Positions 35,645 to 44,485 of a stretch of DNA of 64,000 bases are shown here, one piece after another. The translations under genes and the position numbers were made by a program. Each line of letters opens with the position of its first letter. Within the stretch, counting starts at the first letter, position 1. The DNA is from Pedobacter sp014947265 (GTDB taxonomy: Bacteria > Bacteroidota > Bacteroidia > Sphingobacteriales > Sphingobacteriaceae). The notes under the pieces are model-generated. The model was not told where the DNA came from. It searched no databases and saw nothing but the letters and a program-made list of their open reading frames with translations. Location: NCBI RefSeq assembly GCF_014947265.1, contig NZ_JADCNK010000008.1:124001-188000 (forward strand). The letters run 5' to 3'.

Positions 35645-36273
35645 CTGATTTCACCAGACATTGCATTGACAACCAAAGGTTGGCCAATATAAAGTATAAT
35701 ATAAGTCAAAAGCCACCCAACTTTCAGTATTGGCTTCCCAATCTCCACCCCTGAACGATGTAGGGTGGCTCATCGAATCATCTTTCCATGAGATTATGCA
35801 TAATTTCTGCCGTTTATTTTTATTAGCGGATTGTAATTATGCATCACTCATCTTCCCCTTTACTTCAATATATTTTAATGGTGATCCAGGAAAGGAATAT
35901 CTAATTATACTCCTTGCAAAAACATCAATCTGCTTTCATAGCCTCTGATATAAGATTTTAGTCGACGTATGATTTAAAATATATATTTTGTAGTTTTATA
36001 TGCTGTAAATTAGTATTTTTAAACATCAAAAATTAAAACCATGCTCAAAAAAACGCTCTCCTTAGCTTTCGAGGCCCAACAGGGCTTTCCTGGAATTTCC
36101 TGCCTGAAAGATCCACTTTTCATCCATTCGCATCCGTTTCCTGCTTCTCTTTAAAGGACTCCGGGTAAATAATGCTTTAATAAATTCAGATTGAATTACG
36201 ATTGATCATACTTCGTAATCAGTATCTCCCCCATCGTACACCATTATAACTAAACACCATTAAACCAAATTTT
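35645..36273. other. Intergenic region before the oxidase operon
   Basis: It contains an inverted pair CCACCC/GGGTGG at about 35747-35770, which may end TetX-like transcription. The only small ORF of note is at 36041-36154. The remainder is AT-rich with no supported gene. Confidence 0.5.
36041..36154 (+). CDS. Possible 37-residue peptide before the oxidase operon
   Basis: ATG at 36041 follows an A-rich leader (AAATTAAAACC) of the kind used by Bacteroidota genes. The peptide starts MLKKTLSLAFEAQQGFPG and ends with LFIHSHPFPASL, with a single Cys near the middle. It lies 119 bases before the berberine-bridge-type oxidase on the same strand. It could be a short real peptide, perhaps a substrate of the following oxidases, or chance. 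No family is recognised. Confidence 0.3.
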   Translation: MLKKTLSLAFEAQQGFPGISCLKDPLFIHSHPFPASL

Positions 36274-38046
36274 ATGAAAGTAACGCTGCTCCATATCGTA
36301 GAGATATTAAAAAAACATCTCCCACAGGATAATATGCCTGAAATATTGTTTGATTCGCCTTTAACAAATAAAGAGTACAACGACAAAAGACAAATATTTA
36401 ATACCTATTTCCAATTCCGTCCGACCGCAATTGTATTCTGTACCAATACAGAACAGGTCTCGGAAGTGATTAAATGTATCAGAAAATACAATTACACAGG
36501 CCCCTTGAGCGTCCGTTCTGGTGGCCATGATCATGAAGGAGAATGTTCGGCTACTGATGCCCTTGTAATAGACCTTTCAAAAATGACAAAGGTTGATATT
36601 GAGGCAGAACTCAATTATGCAACCATCCAGCCCGGCATTATGTTTATGGACCTGATTAAACAGATGAATGCCAGTAATGTGGGATTGCCGCACGGCACAT
36701 GTTATTCTGTACGCATCGCTGGTTTTACATTTGGTGGCGGATGGGGACCCTGGACCCGTCAAAAGGGAATGGGATGCGAAAGCCTTGCCGGAGTAACCCT
36801 TGTATTGGGCGATGGCTCATACCGGACAATCATAGATAATAAGCTTATCCCGGAGTATGGAGGCCAACCAGTGGCAGACCTTAACGAAGAAGACCGCAAA
36901 CTTTTGTGGGCATTACGCGGTGGCGGCGGCATGAGTTACGGCATTGTTACTGAACTCATTTATAAAACTTTCACTTTGCCCGATTATACGACTAAATTCA
37001 CTGTTGCATGGCAGCAAAAATTTGGTCAGGATATTCCTCCAGCTGTTGATATACTTAAACGTTGGGAAGCGCTTATAGGGTATAATAAAAATCCTGACTT
37101 GCTGGGTACCAACCTTAAAATAGTTGCCAAATTTAAAGATATACAGGATACCACTCCAGTGGATAAATCTTTACATGATTGCTATTTCTATGGATATTTC
37201 ATGGGTAATAAAGACAATTTCCTGAATCAGCAGGATTTTGAAGCCAACCTGAGAAAGATTATTGAAGAAAATTGGTTTCCAGAGGATGAGTTTGGACAGT
37301 ACAATGTTAATTTTGAAGACAGTATCGAGGCCGTATTATCCAATAATGTAACCAATGGCTCCGGTAAACTGACGGCGATACCTGATGACAACAGGCGACA
37401 ATGGAGTACATTCTCAGCCTGGGACAGAATTGTGAAATGGGATACCGGACAAGATAAACATCCGCTGTTGGAAGGTATATACGATACCGATAGTTTGCCT
37501 CCTCATTTTCAGGCTATTCCACCTGAAATAGACAAACCTGCCCCTCATAAAATTACTTCAAGGTTTGCCATGGTTACCGATGATGAAAAACTTGCTTCGG
37601 AGCGGAGAAAGAAACTGATTGAAAGCCTGGAATCAAACCTTTTAATTACTGAGGGTGAAAATCAAGGCATGAATACTTATTTTACTTTGGGCGCTATTAC
37701 GGGGAGCTATTACCGGGATTATGATTTTAATGCCAACCAGTTTCCGCAAGGCAGTTCTTTTGCATACAAAAAAACTTTTTACACGATCCAATATCAGGCC
37801 TGGTGGAACAATGACGGTCGCGAAAACCCGAAAGTGCAACCTTATGTAAACCGGGCTTTGGATTGGTTGGAGGCTTGCCGGGATTATGAGATCCCTGCTA
37901 CTTACGGAGCCTTCATCAGTTTCAAAGACAGCAGCATTCCAACCCGTGTTTATTTTCAGGAAAGTTATGACCAGCTTAAAGAAATAAAAGAAACGTATTG
38001 CAATGATCCTGACAATTTGTTCAGCAGCCGCAAAACGATTATCTGA
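36274..38046 (+). CDS. Berberine-bridge-type FAD-linked oxidase
   Basis: A 590-residue FAD_binding_4/BBE oxidase. The bicovalent flavin attachment residues are visible: His85 in VRSGGHDHEG and Cys143 in LPHGTCYSVRIAGF. The FAD-binding core continues with GFTFGGGWGPWTRQKG and LRGGGGMSYGIVTEL. The C-terminal BBE motif is YNDP-like (TYCNDPDNLFSSRKTI). Such enzymes oxidise alcohols, sugars or natural products with oxygen, giving hydrogen peroxide. There is no signal peptide. It is followed by a LodA-like and a LodB-like gene on the same strand and may work on the same pathway. Confidence 0.92.
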   Translation: MKVTLLHIVEILKKHLPQDNMPEILFDSPLTNKEYNDKRQIFNTYFQFRPTAIVFCTNTEQVSEVIKCIRKYNYTGPLSVRSGGHDHEGECSATDALVIDLSKMTKVDIEAELNYATIQPGIMFMDLIKQMNASNVGLPHGTCYSVRIAGFTFGGGWGPWTRQKGMGCESLAGVTLVLGDGSYRTIIDNKLIPEYGGQPVADLNEEDRKLLWALRGGGGMSYGIVTELIYKTFTLPDYTTKFTVAWQQKFGQDIPPAVDILKRWEALIGYNKNPDLLGTNLKIVAKFKDIQDTTPVDKSLHDCYFYGYFMGNKDNFLNQQDFEANLRKIIEENWFPEDEFGQYNVNFEDSIEAVLSNNVTNGSGKLTAIPDDNRRQWSTFSAWDRIVKWDTGQDKHPLLEGIYDTDSLPPHFQAIPPEIDKPAPHKITSRFAMVTDDEKLASERRKKLIESLESNLLITEGENQGMNTYFTLGAITGSYYRDYDFNANQFPQGSSFAYKKTFYTIQYQAWWNNDGRENPKVQPYVNRALDWLEACRDYEIPATYGAFISFKDSSIPTRVYFQESYDQLKEIKETYCNDPDNLFSSRKTII

Positions 38047-38207
38047 TGGAATAAATTTCCCCGGCAAAACTGGTACAACATGCATTTTTTGGTAACCATC
38101 GCAAATTCAGGCACACTAACGTTTCCAGGGCGATGTTTTGTCCCTTGCTAACTACCAGATTGATTGATCCTCCATAAATACACTATAAAATCCAAAACCT
38201 ATACAAT

Positions 38208-40148
38208 ATGTCTCACATTAAACAAGTAATCATTCACCCGGCCATCGGTGTTGCCCGGGTAGGCAATAGTCCGGATGAATATTTTCTCCTGCCTGATCTT
38301 ATTAACGAACCAATAACCGATCCTGGCAATTTCAGGGATAGCCAGGGGCGTATTAAACGTCAGGCGGCCCGTTTCCGGCTTTTCGGTGCCGATGAGCAAG
38401 GCAATATCATCCGGGAACTTACTGCGGAAGATGGCGATATCACCTGGACCGTACACGTGGCCAACAAAAAAGCCGCCTGGTACGATTTCGATCTTGCACT
38501 GGATATTCCACAGGCCACTGGTGTTTATCCGAAATACCCGCCGGTAGAAAGCAAGTTACGCAATGTTAACGTCGCCGATTCCCACCGCCCGAGGCTGGTG
38601 ATTGATGGCGGTGTAGTGACGATTTCCGGCATCAATACCAATTCTGGTGGCAATGATCCCGAATTCGCCTTCGATAAAGGCACATTTTATTCTCCGCATG
38701 GTACGGATACGCCGGTTTACCTTGGCGAACTGCGTACAGACCAAAATGGTAGTTTGCTTTTCCTTGGTGGGCGTGGCCTATCTGCATCATACGATGGTAA
38801 GATGGCAACTACTTTTGCCAATAACAATACCTGGCATGATGATACCTCTGACGGTCCGGTTGATGCAAAAATTAAACTGAATACAGGAGAAGTGCTCGAG
38901 GCGACCGGCGCATGGGTACTCACTGCTCCACCAGATTATTCGCCTGGGATACAGGCATTTGTAACCGGCTACGACCTGCTGGCACAAACGGCCAGCGAAA
39001 TGGGACAGCCTGTTTTACCGGAAACGCCGGAGTTCTGGGCGAACATCTATCCGATGCTGCAACGCATGCCACTCAACGGGTGGGTGAATGCGGGTATTTT
39101 TAAGCAGTATGGCTGGGGTAGCCCGGGGAATCTTTCCACTCCTGAAATGGTAGCAAAGCTTTCTGATGCATCTGATCAATACTTTGAACTGCGGCAAGCC
39201 ATTTTCCGGCAATTCCGTAATCCTGATTACGCAACCATGCAGGCAGAGCTTTTCCCGCCGGTTTATGGCGATGGGCTTCAGGGTTTTAAAAGCAGCGATA
39301 CCGATCCGCGTAATTTTATGGCTGTAATGCCGTTCCAGTATGAATATCTTCAACAGTGGGCAAACGGTAACTTTACGTTGAGCGACAAGTCTGGAACTGT
39401 TCGTTATGATGACCTTTCTCCTGCCGAACAGGCCAGTCAGCTGGATCGCACCACGCTTGATGAAACCATTGGCGGGCCTTTTCACCCGGGATGCGAATAT
39501 ACCTGGCCAATGCGGCAACCTATCCTGTATTCGGCACCGTTTCGGATCAAACGCAGGTTGGATGATCCGCTAACCTTCGGACCAGTGCTCAATTCTAAAA
39601 TTGCGCTGGCACCGGGAGGTCCTTTGGATGGCTCCGCTGCCGGCGATATTACCAAATGGATGGCCGTGCCCTGGCAAACGGATACTTCCAGCTGCTTAAG
39701 TGGCTATGTAGAAATTATGGGTCAGTATGTGCCAACTTTCTGGCCGGTTAGAGTGCCTAACGATGTGCTTACAGAAGCAGATTACGAAGTGATGATAAGT
39801 GGTAGCAGCAGCCTGGAAGAGAAGAATTCTGCCTTTGGCAACCGGGTGAAGTGGCTGCGCGGTGTGGTATATGAGTATGGTTATCCATCGGTAAAGGTGA
39901 GCCCTTATACCAAAGGCATTAATGATTTTATCACCCAATGGCCCGATGTAGGTATTTTGATCCAGAAAGAAGGTACTGGCGATGCCAACTTCCCCGATAA
40001 GATGTGGGTAGAGAATGGACGAACCATAGGAGAAGAGCAGGTTACTGCAGACGCACTGCTGAAGGCTGCGCCAGAGCATGGACAACCAGCAGAAGATTCA
40101 GGTTACCTGTGGATGGTAGAGCGGGCTGAAAAGAGAAAAAGAGGATGA
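38208..40148 (+). CDS. LodA-like quinoprotein amino-acid oxidase
   Basis: A 646-residue protein of the LodA/GoxA family, whose members carry a cysteine tryptophylquinone cofactor and oxidise lysine or glycine with release of hydrogen peroxide and ammonia. The start HPAIGVARVGNSPDEYFL is a family hallmark, as are FHPGCEYTWPMRQP and VPWQTDTSSCLSGY. Cys496 is the likely cofactor Cys; the partner Trp would be Trp512 (PTFWPVR) or Trp549 (RVKWLRG), and I cannot decide by eye. Its stop overlaps the lodB-like start by 4 bases. The substrate is unknown. The known enzymes act as antimicrobials through peroxide. Confidence 0.9.
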   Translation: MSHIKQVIIHPAIGVARVGNSPDEYFLLPDLINEPITDPGNFRDSQGRIKRQAARFRLFGADEQGNIIRELTAEDGDITWTVHVANKKAAWYDFDLALDIPQATGVYPKYPPVESKLRNVNVADSHRPRLVIDGGVVTISGINTNSGGNDPEFAFDKGTFYSPHGTDTPVYLGELRTDQNGSLLFLGGRGLSASYDGKMATTFANNNTWHDDTSDGPVDAKIKLNTGEVLEATGAWVLTAPPDYSPGIQAFVTGYDLLAQTASEMGQPVLPETPEFWANIYPMLQRMPLNGWVNAGIFKQYGWGSPGNLSTPEMVAKLSDASDQYFELRQAIFRQFRNPDYATMQAELFPPVYGDGLQGFKSSDTDPRNFMAVMPFQYEYLQQWANGNFTLSDKSGTVRYDDLSPAEQASQLDRTTLDETIGGPFHPGCEYTWPMRQPILYSAPFRIKRRLDDPLTFGPVLNSKIALAPGGPLDGSAAGDITKWMAVPWQTDTSSCLSGYVEIMGQYVPTFWPVRVPNDVLTEADYEVMISGSSSLEEKNSAFGNRVKWLRGVVYEYGYPSVKVSPYTKGINDFITQWPDVGILIQKEGTGDANFPDKMWVENGRTIGEEQVTADALLKAAPEHGQPAEDSGYLWMVERAEKRKRG

Positions 40149-41260
40149 TAACAGATGTGCTGATTATAGGCAACGGCCCTGCTGGCTTGGCTTCAGCTAT
40201 CACTTTACGGCAGCACGGTGCATCGGTAACGGTGGTGCACCGGCCTGCAGTGGATGCTATCCGGGCGGGAGAAAGCCTCGCGGCTTCCGCCCGTTACTCA
40301 CTTATCGAACTTGATTTATGGGATGACTTTTTAGCTGCAGCGCACCCACCCTGTTATGGCAATTCCTCTTGCTGGGGAGATGACCGGCTGTTCTTCTATG
40401 ATTTTATCCAATCATCGTTCGGAGAGGGCTGGTATGTGAATCGTACAGCTTTTCAGTCTATGTTGCTCCAAAAAGCAGTAGCCGCCGGAGTCACGTTCAT
40501 CGAAACGAACCGGGCCTTCGGGCTTATAAGGGAAAGGATGCGTTGGCAATATACGGAAGGCCATTCCCACATCAACGCTGCTACAATAATCGATGCCAGT
40601 GGCAGGAACAGCTGGCTGAGCAGGCAACTTGGTATAAAACGCATTCGCAAGGATAATCAGATAGCGGTGGTTAGCTTGCTGGGCTCCCCTAATCCCTTAA
40701 GGAGTCAACAAAGTCTTATTGAAGCAGTTCCCGACGGCTGGTGGTATGTTTCGGAGGGTGGAGAAGGAAAGGTAGTCCGCATTTTTTTTACAGATCCTGA
40801 CCTGCATGATCGGGTAGACTGGCTGGATCCCCTATATTGGCGCAGGAAGAGTACGCAAACGCGCTTTGTAAAACATCGGCTGCCGGTAAGTCGTTACAGC
40901 GATGTATTGCCACTCCAATATACTTCAGCTGGAAGCCATCATTTGGAGTATTACGCTGGCGAAGGTTGGTTGGCGACTGGCGATGCCGCCTGTGCTTTCG
41001 ACCCATTGTCTTCCCATGGTATCGCTTTTGCGCTGCGCAGTGGCATTGATGCCGGACTTGCTGCGAAAGATGAACTAGCGGGTATTTCAGCAGCCGGAAC
41101 TCATTATGATGAAAAGATTCAACTCGCCTTCCGTTTGTATGGAGCGCAACGTGCAGATCTATACCGTAAGGAGACCCGTTGGAAAGACCATCCTTATTGG
41201 GTAAGAAGACAAGAACAGCAAAAATCAGTAGTTGCTAATAACGGTATGAACATAGAATAA
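40145..41260 (+). CDS. LodB-like flavoprotein, cofactor maturation of LodA-like oxidase
   Basis: A 371-residue FAD-dependent oxidoreductase of the tryptophan-halogenase-like superfamily. The dinucleotide motif is LIIGNGPAGLASAITL near the N-terminus, and the GD motif is WLATGDAACAFDPLSSHGIAF. LodB-type proteins are needed to form the cysteine tryptophylquinone of LodA. The 4-base overlap with the oxidase gene fits a dedicated pair. Halogenase residues are not required here and none were identified. It is cytoplasmic. Confidence 0.9.
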   Translation: MITDVLIIGNGPAGLASAITLRQHGASVTVVHRPAVDAIRAGESLAASARYSLIELDLWDDFLAAAHPPCYGNSSCWGDDRLFFYDFIQSSFGEGWYVNRTAFQSMLLQKAVAAGVTFIETNRAFGLIRERMRWQYTEGHSHINAATIIDASGRNSWLSRQLGIKRIRKDNQIAVVSLLGSPNPLRSQQSLIEAVPDGWWYVSEGGEGKVVRIFFTDPDLHDRVDWLDPLYWRRKSTQTRFVKHRLPVSRYSDVLPLQYTSAGSHHLEYYAGEGWLATGDAACAFDPLSSHGIAFALRSGIDAGLAAKDELAGISAAGTHYDEKIQLAFRLYGAQRADLYRKETRWKDHPYWVRRQEQQKSVVANNGMNIE

Positions 41261-41424
41261 CAAAACAAAGGATTTGCTATTAGTAGTATCAAAATTGCTG
41301 ATGTAATTTTGACAAGTGATGAGTCCTCTCGCTTTTCAGATGGCATAAATAAGCCTGAGCGCAATTGATTTTCATTTAAGGATATTTATACAGTATCAAA
41401 ATTATTAGTACATAAAGATTAAAT

Positions 41425-41555
41425 AGAAAGAAAAAAACCAGGCAATATATTTTTGCGTATATGGTAATGTAGGGGGTGAGAGTCCTACATCCGGTGAAAG
41501 CCTGAGAGCGTTAATTTAGATTGGGGATAACCATTAATTTGGTTATCCCTTTTTT
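41425..41555 (+). ncRNA. Structured small RNA, copy 2, with intrinsic terminator
   Basis: Counterpart of 23500-23614. The same TGTAGG/CCTACA stem occurs at about 41468-41490. The second hairpin is GGT-GAAA-GCC, keeping a U-G pair where copy 1 has C-G. The terminator GGGATAACCA/TGGTTATCCC (41524-41549) is followed by six T. The preceding AT-rich block (AGAAAGAAAAAAACC and TTTTTGCGTAT) is also shared and may be the promoter. The RNA lies 165-295 bases after the LodB-like stop. Its T-run ends within the stop codon of the sheath-gene remnant read from the other strand. Confidence 0.7.
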
Positions 41556-41700
41556 AAGAAACCGAACACGAAATTCCTGGTTCAATAACTAATAAATCTT
41601 CGCTTACAGGAACAGCGGTTGCAATCGATACTACCGAATTAGGAAAAGCATTAAGTTCATTAATATAAACGCCTGGTGTTTGGATATTGGATAGATTCAT
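41554..41700 (-). pseudogene. Truncated contractile tail-sheath gene
   Basis: From ATG 41698-41700 the minus strand reads MNLSNIQTPGVYINELNAFP, then NSVVSIATAVP, which matches the N-terminus of phage or contractile-injection-system sheath proteins (TPGVYI-E pattern, then TAIPAFIGYT). After residue 31 the similarity stops and a chance tail leads to a TAA at 41554-41556. Only about 30 of several hundred residues remain. The break point is next to RNA copy 2. Confidence 0.7.
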
Positions 41701-41742
41701 GAGATTTTTAATTGTAGGTTCGAACTGGGATTTATATATTTA

Positions 41743-42414
41743 TCAATCTTCTTTAGTTACTTTAACATCAGTAAAGTGTCCTAATGTTCCTGGCCCTATC
41801 CACAGCCCAATGCTTCCCCGAATATTTTTACCCTGTTTTAGATCATTTACAATTAAAGTAGGCTGAGCTGCGCCGTTAATATATAGCCTGGCAGTTTCAT
41901 CCTTTACTACAATCTTTATTTTGATCCATTCTGCAGGCAATATATCAACATATGCTTCATACTGTCCTGGTGTTTCTTCTCTTAATTTTTCCCAGGGATA
42001 TCCCGGAATAGAAATATACTGGCTGGAGTGGTTTCTGCGTAATTGATCATCTGCCCGACCATTGGTAGGACGTAAATAAAAAACCTCCATTTTAGAAGCG
42101 TCTAAAGCCGCCCTGAACGCAATACCTACAAACCCACGAGCTGTTGCTCCGGCATCTGCAAGTGGTTGCCCACTAATTGTCGCTTCAATTACGCCGTTAT
42201 GAAATTCAATATCTTTCAAAATTGCAAGTGTATTATCTCCATCAGTCTGACCTTTTATTTCCAGGGCTAAGGCATTTTTACCTTTATAGACAGATTTTTC
42301 GACAGTTACCTGAAACGGAATTACATCAGATGGAATCATCGATTTGTGCTGTGCTTTAGATTTTAAACCTAACACTAAGCTTAACATCAAAATAGATAAT
42401 AGCTTTTTATTCAT
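41743..42414 (-). CDS. Secreted laminin-G/concanavalin-like protein (DUF1080-like)
   Basis: The start ATG 42412-42414 gives a signal peptide (MNKKLLSILMLSLVLGLKSK, cleavage after KAQ). The mature protein of about 200 residues is beta-rich: VIEATISGQPLADAG, RGFVGIAFRAALDASKMEV, ARLYINGAAQPTLIVNDL and GSIGLWIGPGTLGHFTDVKV. This is the jelly-roll fold used by 3-keto-disaccharide hydrolase-like and LamG domains. No catalytic residues can be named. A role in carbohydrate binding is inferred. It is monocistronic and leftward. Confidence 0.7.
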   Translation of the reverse strand: MNKKLLSILMLSLVLGLKSKAQHKSMIPSDVIPFQVTVEKSVYKGKNALALEIKGQTDGDNTLAILKDIEFHNGVIEATISGQPLADAGATARGFVGIAFRAALDASKMEVFYLRPTNGRADDQLRRNHSSQYISIPGYPWEKLREETPGQYEAYVDILPAEWIKIKIVVKDETARLYINGAAQPTLIVNDLKQGKNIRGSIGLWIGPGTLGHFTDVKVTKED

Positions 42415-42794
42415 AAGGAAAATAATTTTCAGAATTTTAATCCATCTAAAATAGGAAAAATATTTTTTCAAACCCATAAAGAACGTGTATCCTCTGTCTG
42501 AGGGCTAATTTATGATATTGCTGTAGCTAAATAAACTTGACTGACACAATTATTTTCGATACTCAGCCTAATCGCTTTTCTAAAGTGTTTTATTTACATC
42601 AATTATTACTTCTATAAAAATGTTTAATTCTTTATTCATTGTATAAATACCCATGCATCTTTATTCCGTTTTAACAGACTAAATTCTGGTTACAAATACA
42701 GTAAAAGACTTTTTGATATAAAACTCAAAAACGAGCCCATTTAATTTACTGACCAATTCTACAAAAATATTTTTTTGACAAAGGTTGCTCATGG
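42415..42794. other. Divergent promoter region
   Basis: About 440 AT-rich bases separate the leftward jelly-roll gene from the rightward Crp gene. Only the palindrome at 42795-42809 stands out at its right side. Confidence 0.5.
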
Positions 42795-42809
42795 TTGCCA
42801 AATCAGCAA
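42795..42809. promoter_or_regulatory. Palindrome TTGC-N7-GCAA before the Crp gene
   Basis: TTGCCAAATCAGCAA. The same spaced palindrome recurs at 43466-43480 before the mauE-like gene. The site is centred about 58 bases before the Crp start, fitting autoregulation. Confidence 0.55.
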
Positions 42810-42859
42810 CTTGACAACGGCGGAAAAGCTTTTTTCTTTACATAATAAAACTATCTGTT

Positions 42860-43438
42860 ATGGAACAAGAAAGCTATTTTAAAAAAATTGAATATTACCT
42901 AACCCCATCTGCCGGGCTAAAAAGTTATCTGAACTACAGCCTGCATGAACGCATATTCAAAAAGAAACAGACCATAGAAATCACTGATGAATATTTCTCC
43001 ACCCTGGCCTATATCAGTACAGGCACATTAAGGCTGTATGCTGTTAAGGAAGGGACAGAAAGAACCATTCTGTTCTGGCAAAAAGACCAGTTCCTTCCGC
43101 CGCTGTTCATGCTGGGTAAATACATAAAAAAAGAAATATATATCGAATTTCTGGAAGACGCTATTATAATCGGATATCCGGAAATACATACGGCCAACAT
43201 GAACAAATTGTTCCGTGACTATAGGGAGTTTATCAACAAACTATACCAAGAGCAGATCTCTGAATTAATCTTCCATGCAGAATCCCTTGCACATTTAAAT
43301 GCCAAGGTCCGTTTCGAAAACCTGATGAAATCAAAACCAGAACTATTTAACATCTGCGAACTCAAAATAATTGCAGATTATTTAGGCATCCATCCAAAAG
43401 TTTTAAGCCTGTTAAGGTCAAAATCAGTAAAAAGGTAA
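42860..43438 (+). CDS. Crp/Fnr-family regulator
   Basis: A 192-residue regulator with an N-terminal cyclic-nucleotide-binding-type barrel (about 15-120: YISTGTLRLYAVKEGTER, QFLPPLFMLGKYIKKEIY) and a short C-terminal HTH (CELKIIADYLGIHPKVLSLL). The ligand residues for cAMP are not obvious, as is usual for this Bacteroidota group. It is followed by MauE-like and DUF6520-type genes on the same strand. Identical TTGC-N7-GCAA sites on both sides of the gene suggest control of itself and of the mauE-like unit. Confidence 0.85.
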   Translation: MEQESYFKKIEYYLTPSAGLKSYLNYSLHERIFKKKQTIEITDEYFSTLAYISTGTLRLYAVKEGTERTILFWQKDQFLPPLFMLGKYIKKEIYIEFLEDAIIIGYPEIHTANMNKLFRDYREFINKLYQEQISELIFHAESLAHLNAKVRFENLMKSKPELFNICELKIIADYLGIHPKVLSLLRSKSVKR

Positions 43439-43465
43439 TATTTATTACTTCATTTTTTTCTACAA

Positions 43466-43480
43466 TTGCCCATTTGGCAA
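43466..43480. promoter_or_regulatory. Palindrome TTGC-N7-GCAA before the mauE-like gene
   Basis: TTGCCCATTTGGCAA, a perfect inverted repeat (TTGCC/GGCAA with extra A-T pairing outside), 28 bases after the Crp stop and about 100 bases before the mauE-like start. It has the same core and spacing as 42795-42809. Confidence 0.6.
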
Positions 43481-43572
43481 TATATATAGCCTGCATTTTG
43501 AATAGTTTGAACCGAACTTTATACAAGATTTAACGATTGTAAAATATCCCCATTAAAAATTTATAATTTATT

Positions 43573-44013
43573 ATGAAAGTAGGTTCAAGTAAAAGCGCAT
43601 ATCATATAGGTTACCTCCTGTTGATTATTTTATGGGGCACTACCGCTGCAAGTAAACTTGGCAACCTTAACGAATTTAAAACCGAACTGGCTAAACAGGT
43701 TTTCTCTGAAAACTTAGCTGCATTTCTACTTATTGCGGTACCAGTCTCAGAACTTGTTACCGCGGCTTTGCTTGCCTTTTCGAAAACAAGGTTATATGGC
43801 ATCATCGCATCGCTCCTGTTAATCATTGCTTTCACTATCTACATCGCACTCATCCTTGCTGGCTATTTCAGCAAAGTACCCTGCAGCTGTGGCGGGGTAC
43901 TAAAACTGCTCGGCTGGAAATCGCACCTCATTTTTAACGTCATCTTCACCGCAATTACAATAACTACTTTAACTATTCACCTAAAACAGGAGGTACGTGA
44001 CAAAGAGCGATAA
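43573..44013 (+). CDS. MauE/DoxX-like membrane protein
   Basis: A 146-residue inner-membrane protein with four hydrophobic segments (YHIGYLLLIILWGTTAA, NLAAFLLIAVPVSELVTAAL, IASLLLIIAFTIYIALILAG, FNVIFTAITITTL). A CSCGG motif lies before the last helix (VPCSCGGVLKLLGW), typical of MauE-like redox-associated proteins that help disulfide exchange. Next to a DUF6520-type secreted protein and a TlpA-SusC-SusD operon, it may serve periplasmic thiol chemistry. Confidence 0.85.
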   Translation: MKVGSSKSAYHIGYLLLIILWGTTAASKLGNLNEFKTELAKQVFSENLAAFLLIAVPVSELVTAALLAFSKTRLYGIIASLLLIIAFTIYIALILAGYFSKVPCSCGGVLKLLGWKSHLIFNVIFTAITITTLTIHLKQEVRDKER

Positions 44014-44129
44014 ACCCACAGGATACTAGTCCCATCCAATACAAAAAATCAACCGATCGTACGACCACAGGAGCCAGATCAGAACTTTAACCTCCCCAAA
44101 AACCAAGGGAGAAAATTAAACTAAATACC

Positions 44130-44450
44130 ATGTTAAAAAAAATCAATTTAGGCCTTGTAGCCCTCGTATTGGGGTTCGGCCTTATCTTTACAACAAGTGC
44201 GTTTACAGGTAAAAGAACACAAACCTGGAGGTTTAACGGGTCATCAACCGCTGACGTAACCGATTACACTAAATACGTGCTTAATGGTACACCTTCTGAA
44301 AACTGTCAACCAGTTGAGGCCGCTTTGCCCTGCGAAATCATAGTGGACCAGGACATCGATCAACCCGTCGAACTTGAAAGTTTTATGGAAAGCAAAACTT
44401 ACTCGGAAATTCAGGGTGATTATGCACATAATTATCAACCACTACCTTAA
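44130..44450 (+). CDS. DUF6520-type small secreted protein
   Basis: A 106-residue protein with a signal peptide (MLKKINLGLVALVLGFGLIF, cleavage near TSAFT) and a mature part with two Cys (SENCQPVEAALPCE) and an acidic, Tyr-rich tail. It resembles the small DUF6520-type proteins often found beside MauE-like genes in this group. Function is unknown. It shares strand and spacing with the mauE-like gene and ends at a bidirectional terminator. Confidence 0.7.
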   Translation: MLKKINLGLVALVLGFGLIFTTSAFTGKRTQTWRFNGSSTADVTDYTKYVLNGTPSENCQPVEAALPCEIIVDQDIDQPVELESFMESKTYSEIQGDYAHNYQPLP

Positions 44451-44453
44451 CCC

Positions 44454-44485
44454 AAAAAAGGGGGCAGCAAAATGCCCCCCTTTTT
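44454..44485. terminator. Bidirectional intrinsic terminator
   Basis: GGGGGCA (44460-44466) pairs with TGCCCCC (44473-44479), flanked by A6 on the left and T5 on the right. It can end both the rightward DUF6520 and the leftward susD transcripts. Confidence 0.85.

Noticed and set aside
35730..35948. 72-codon plus-strand reading frame after the TetX-like gene
   Set aside because: It has an unlikely composition and no start context; treated as non-coding.
39015..39518. 167-codon minus-strand reading frame
   Set aside because: Shadow of the LodA-like gene with no start context and no family pattern.
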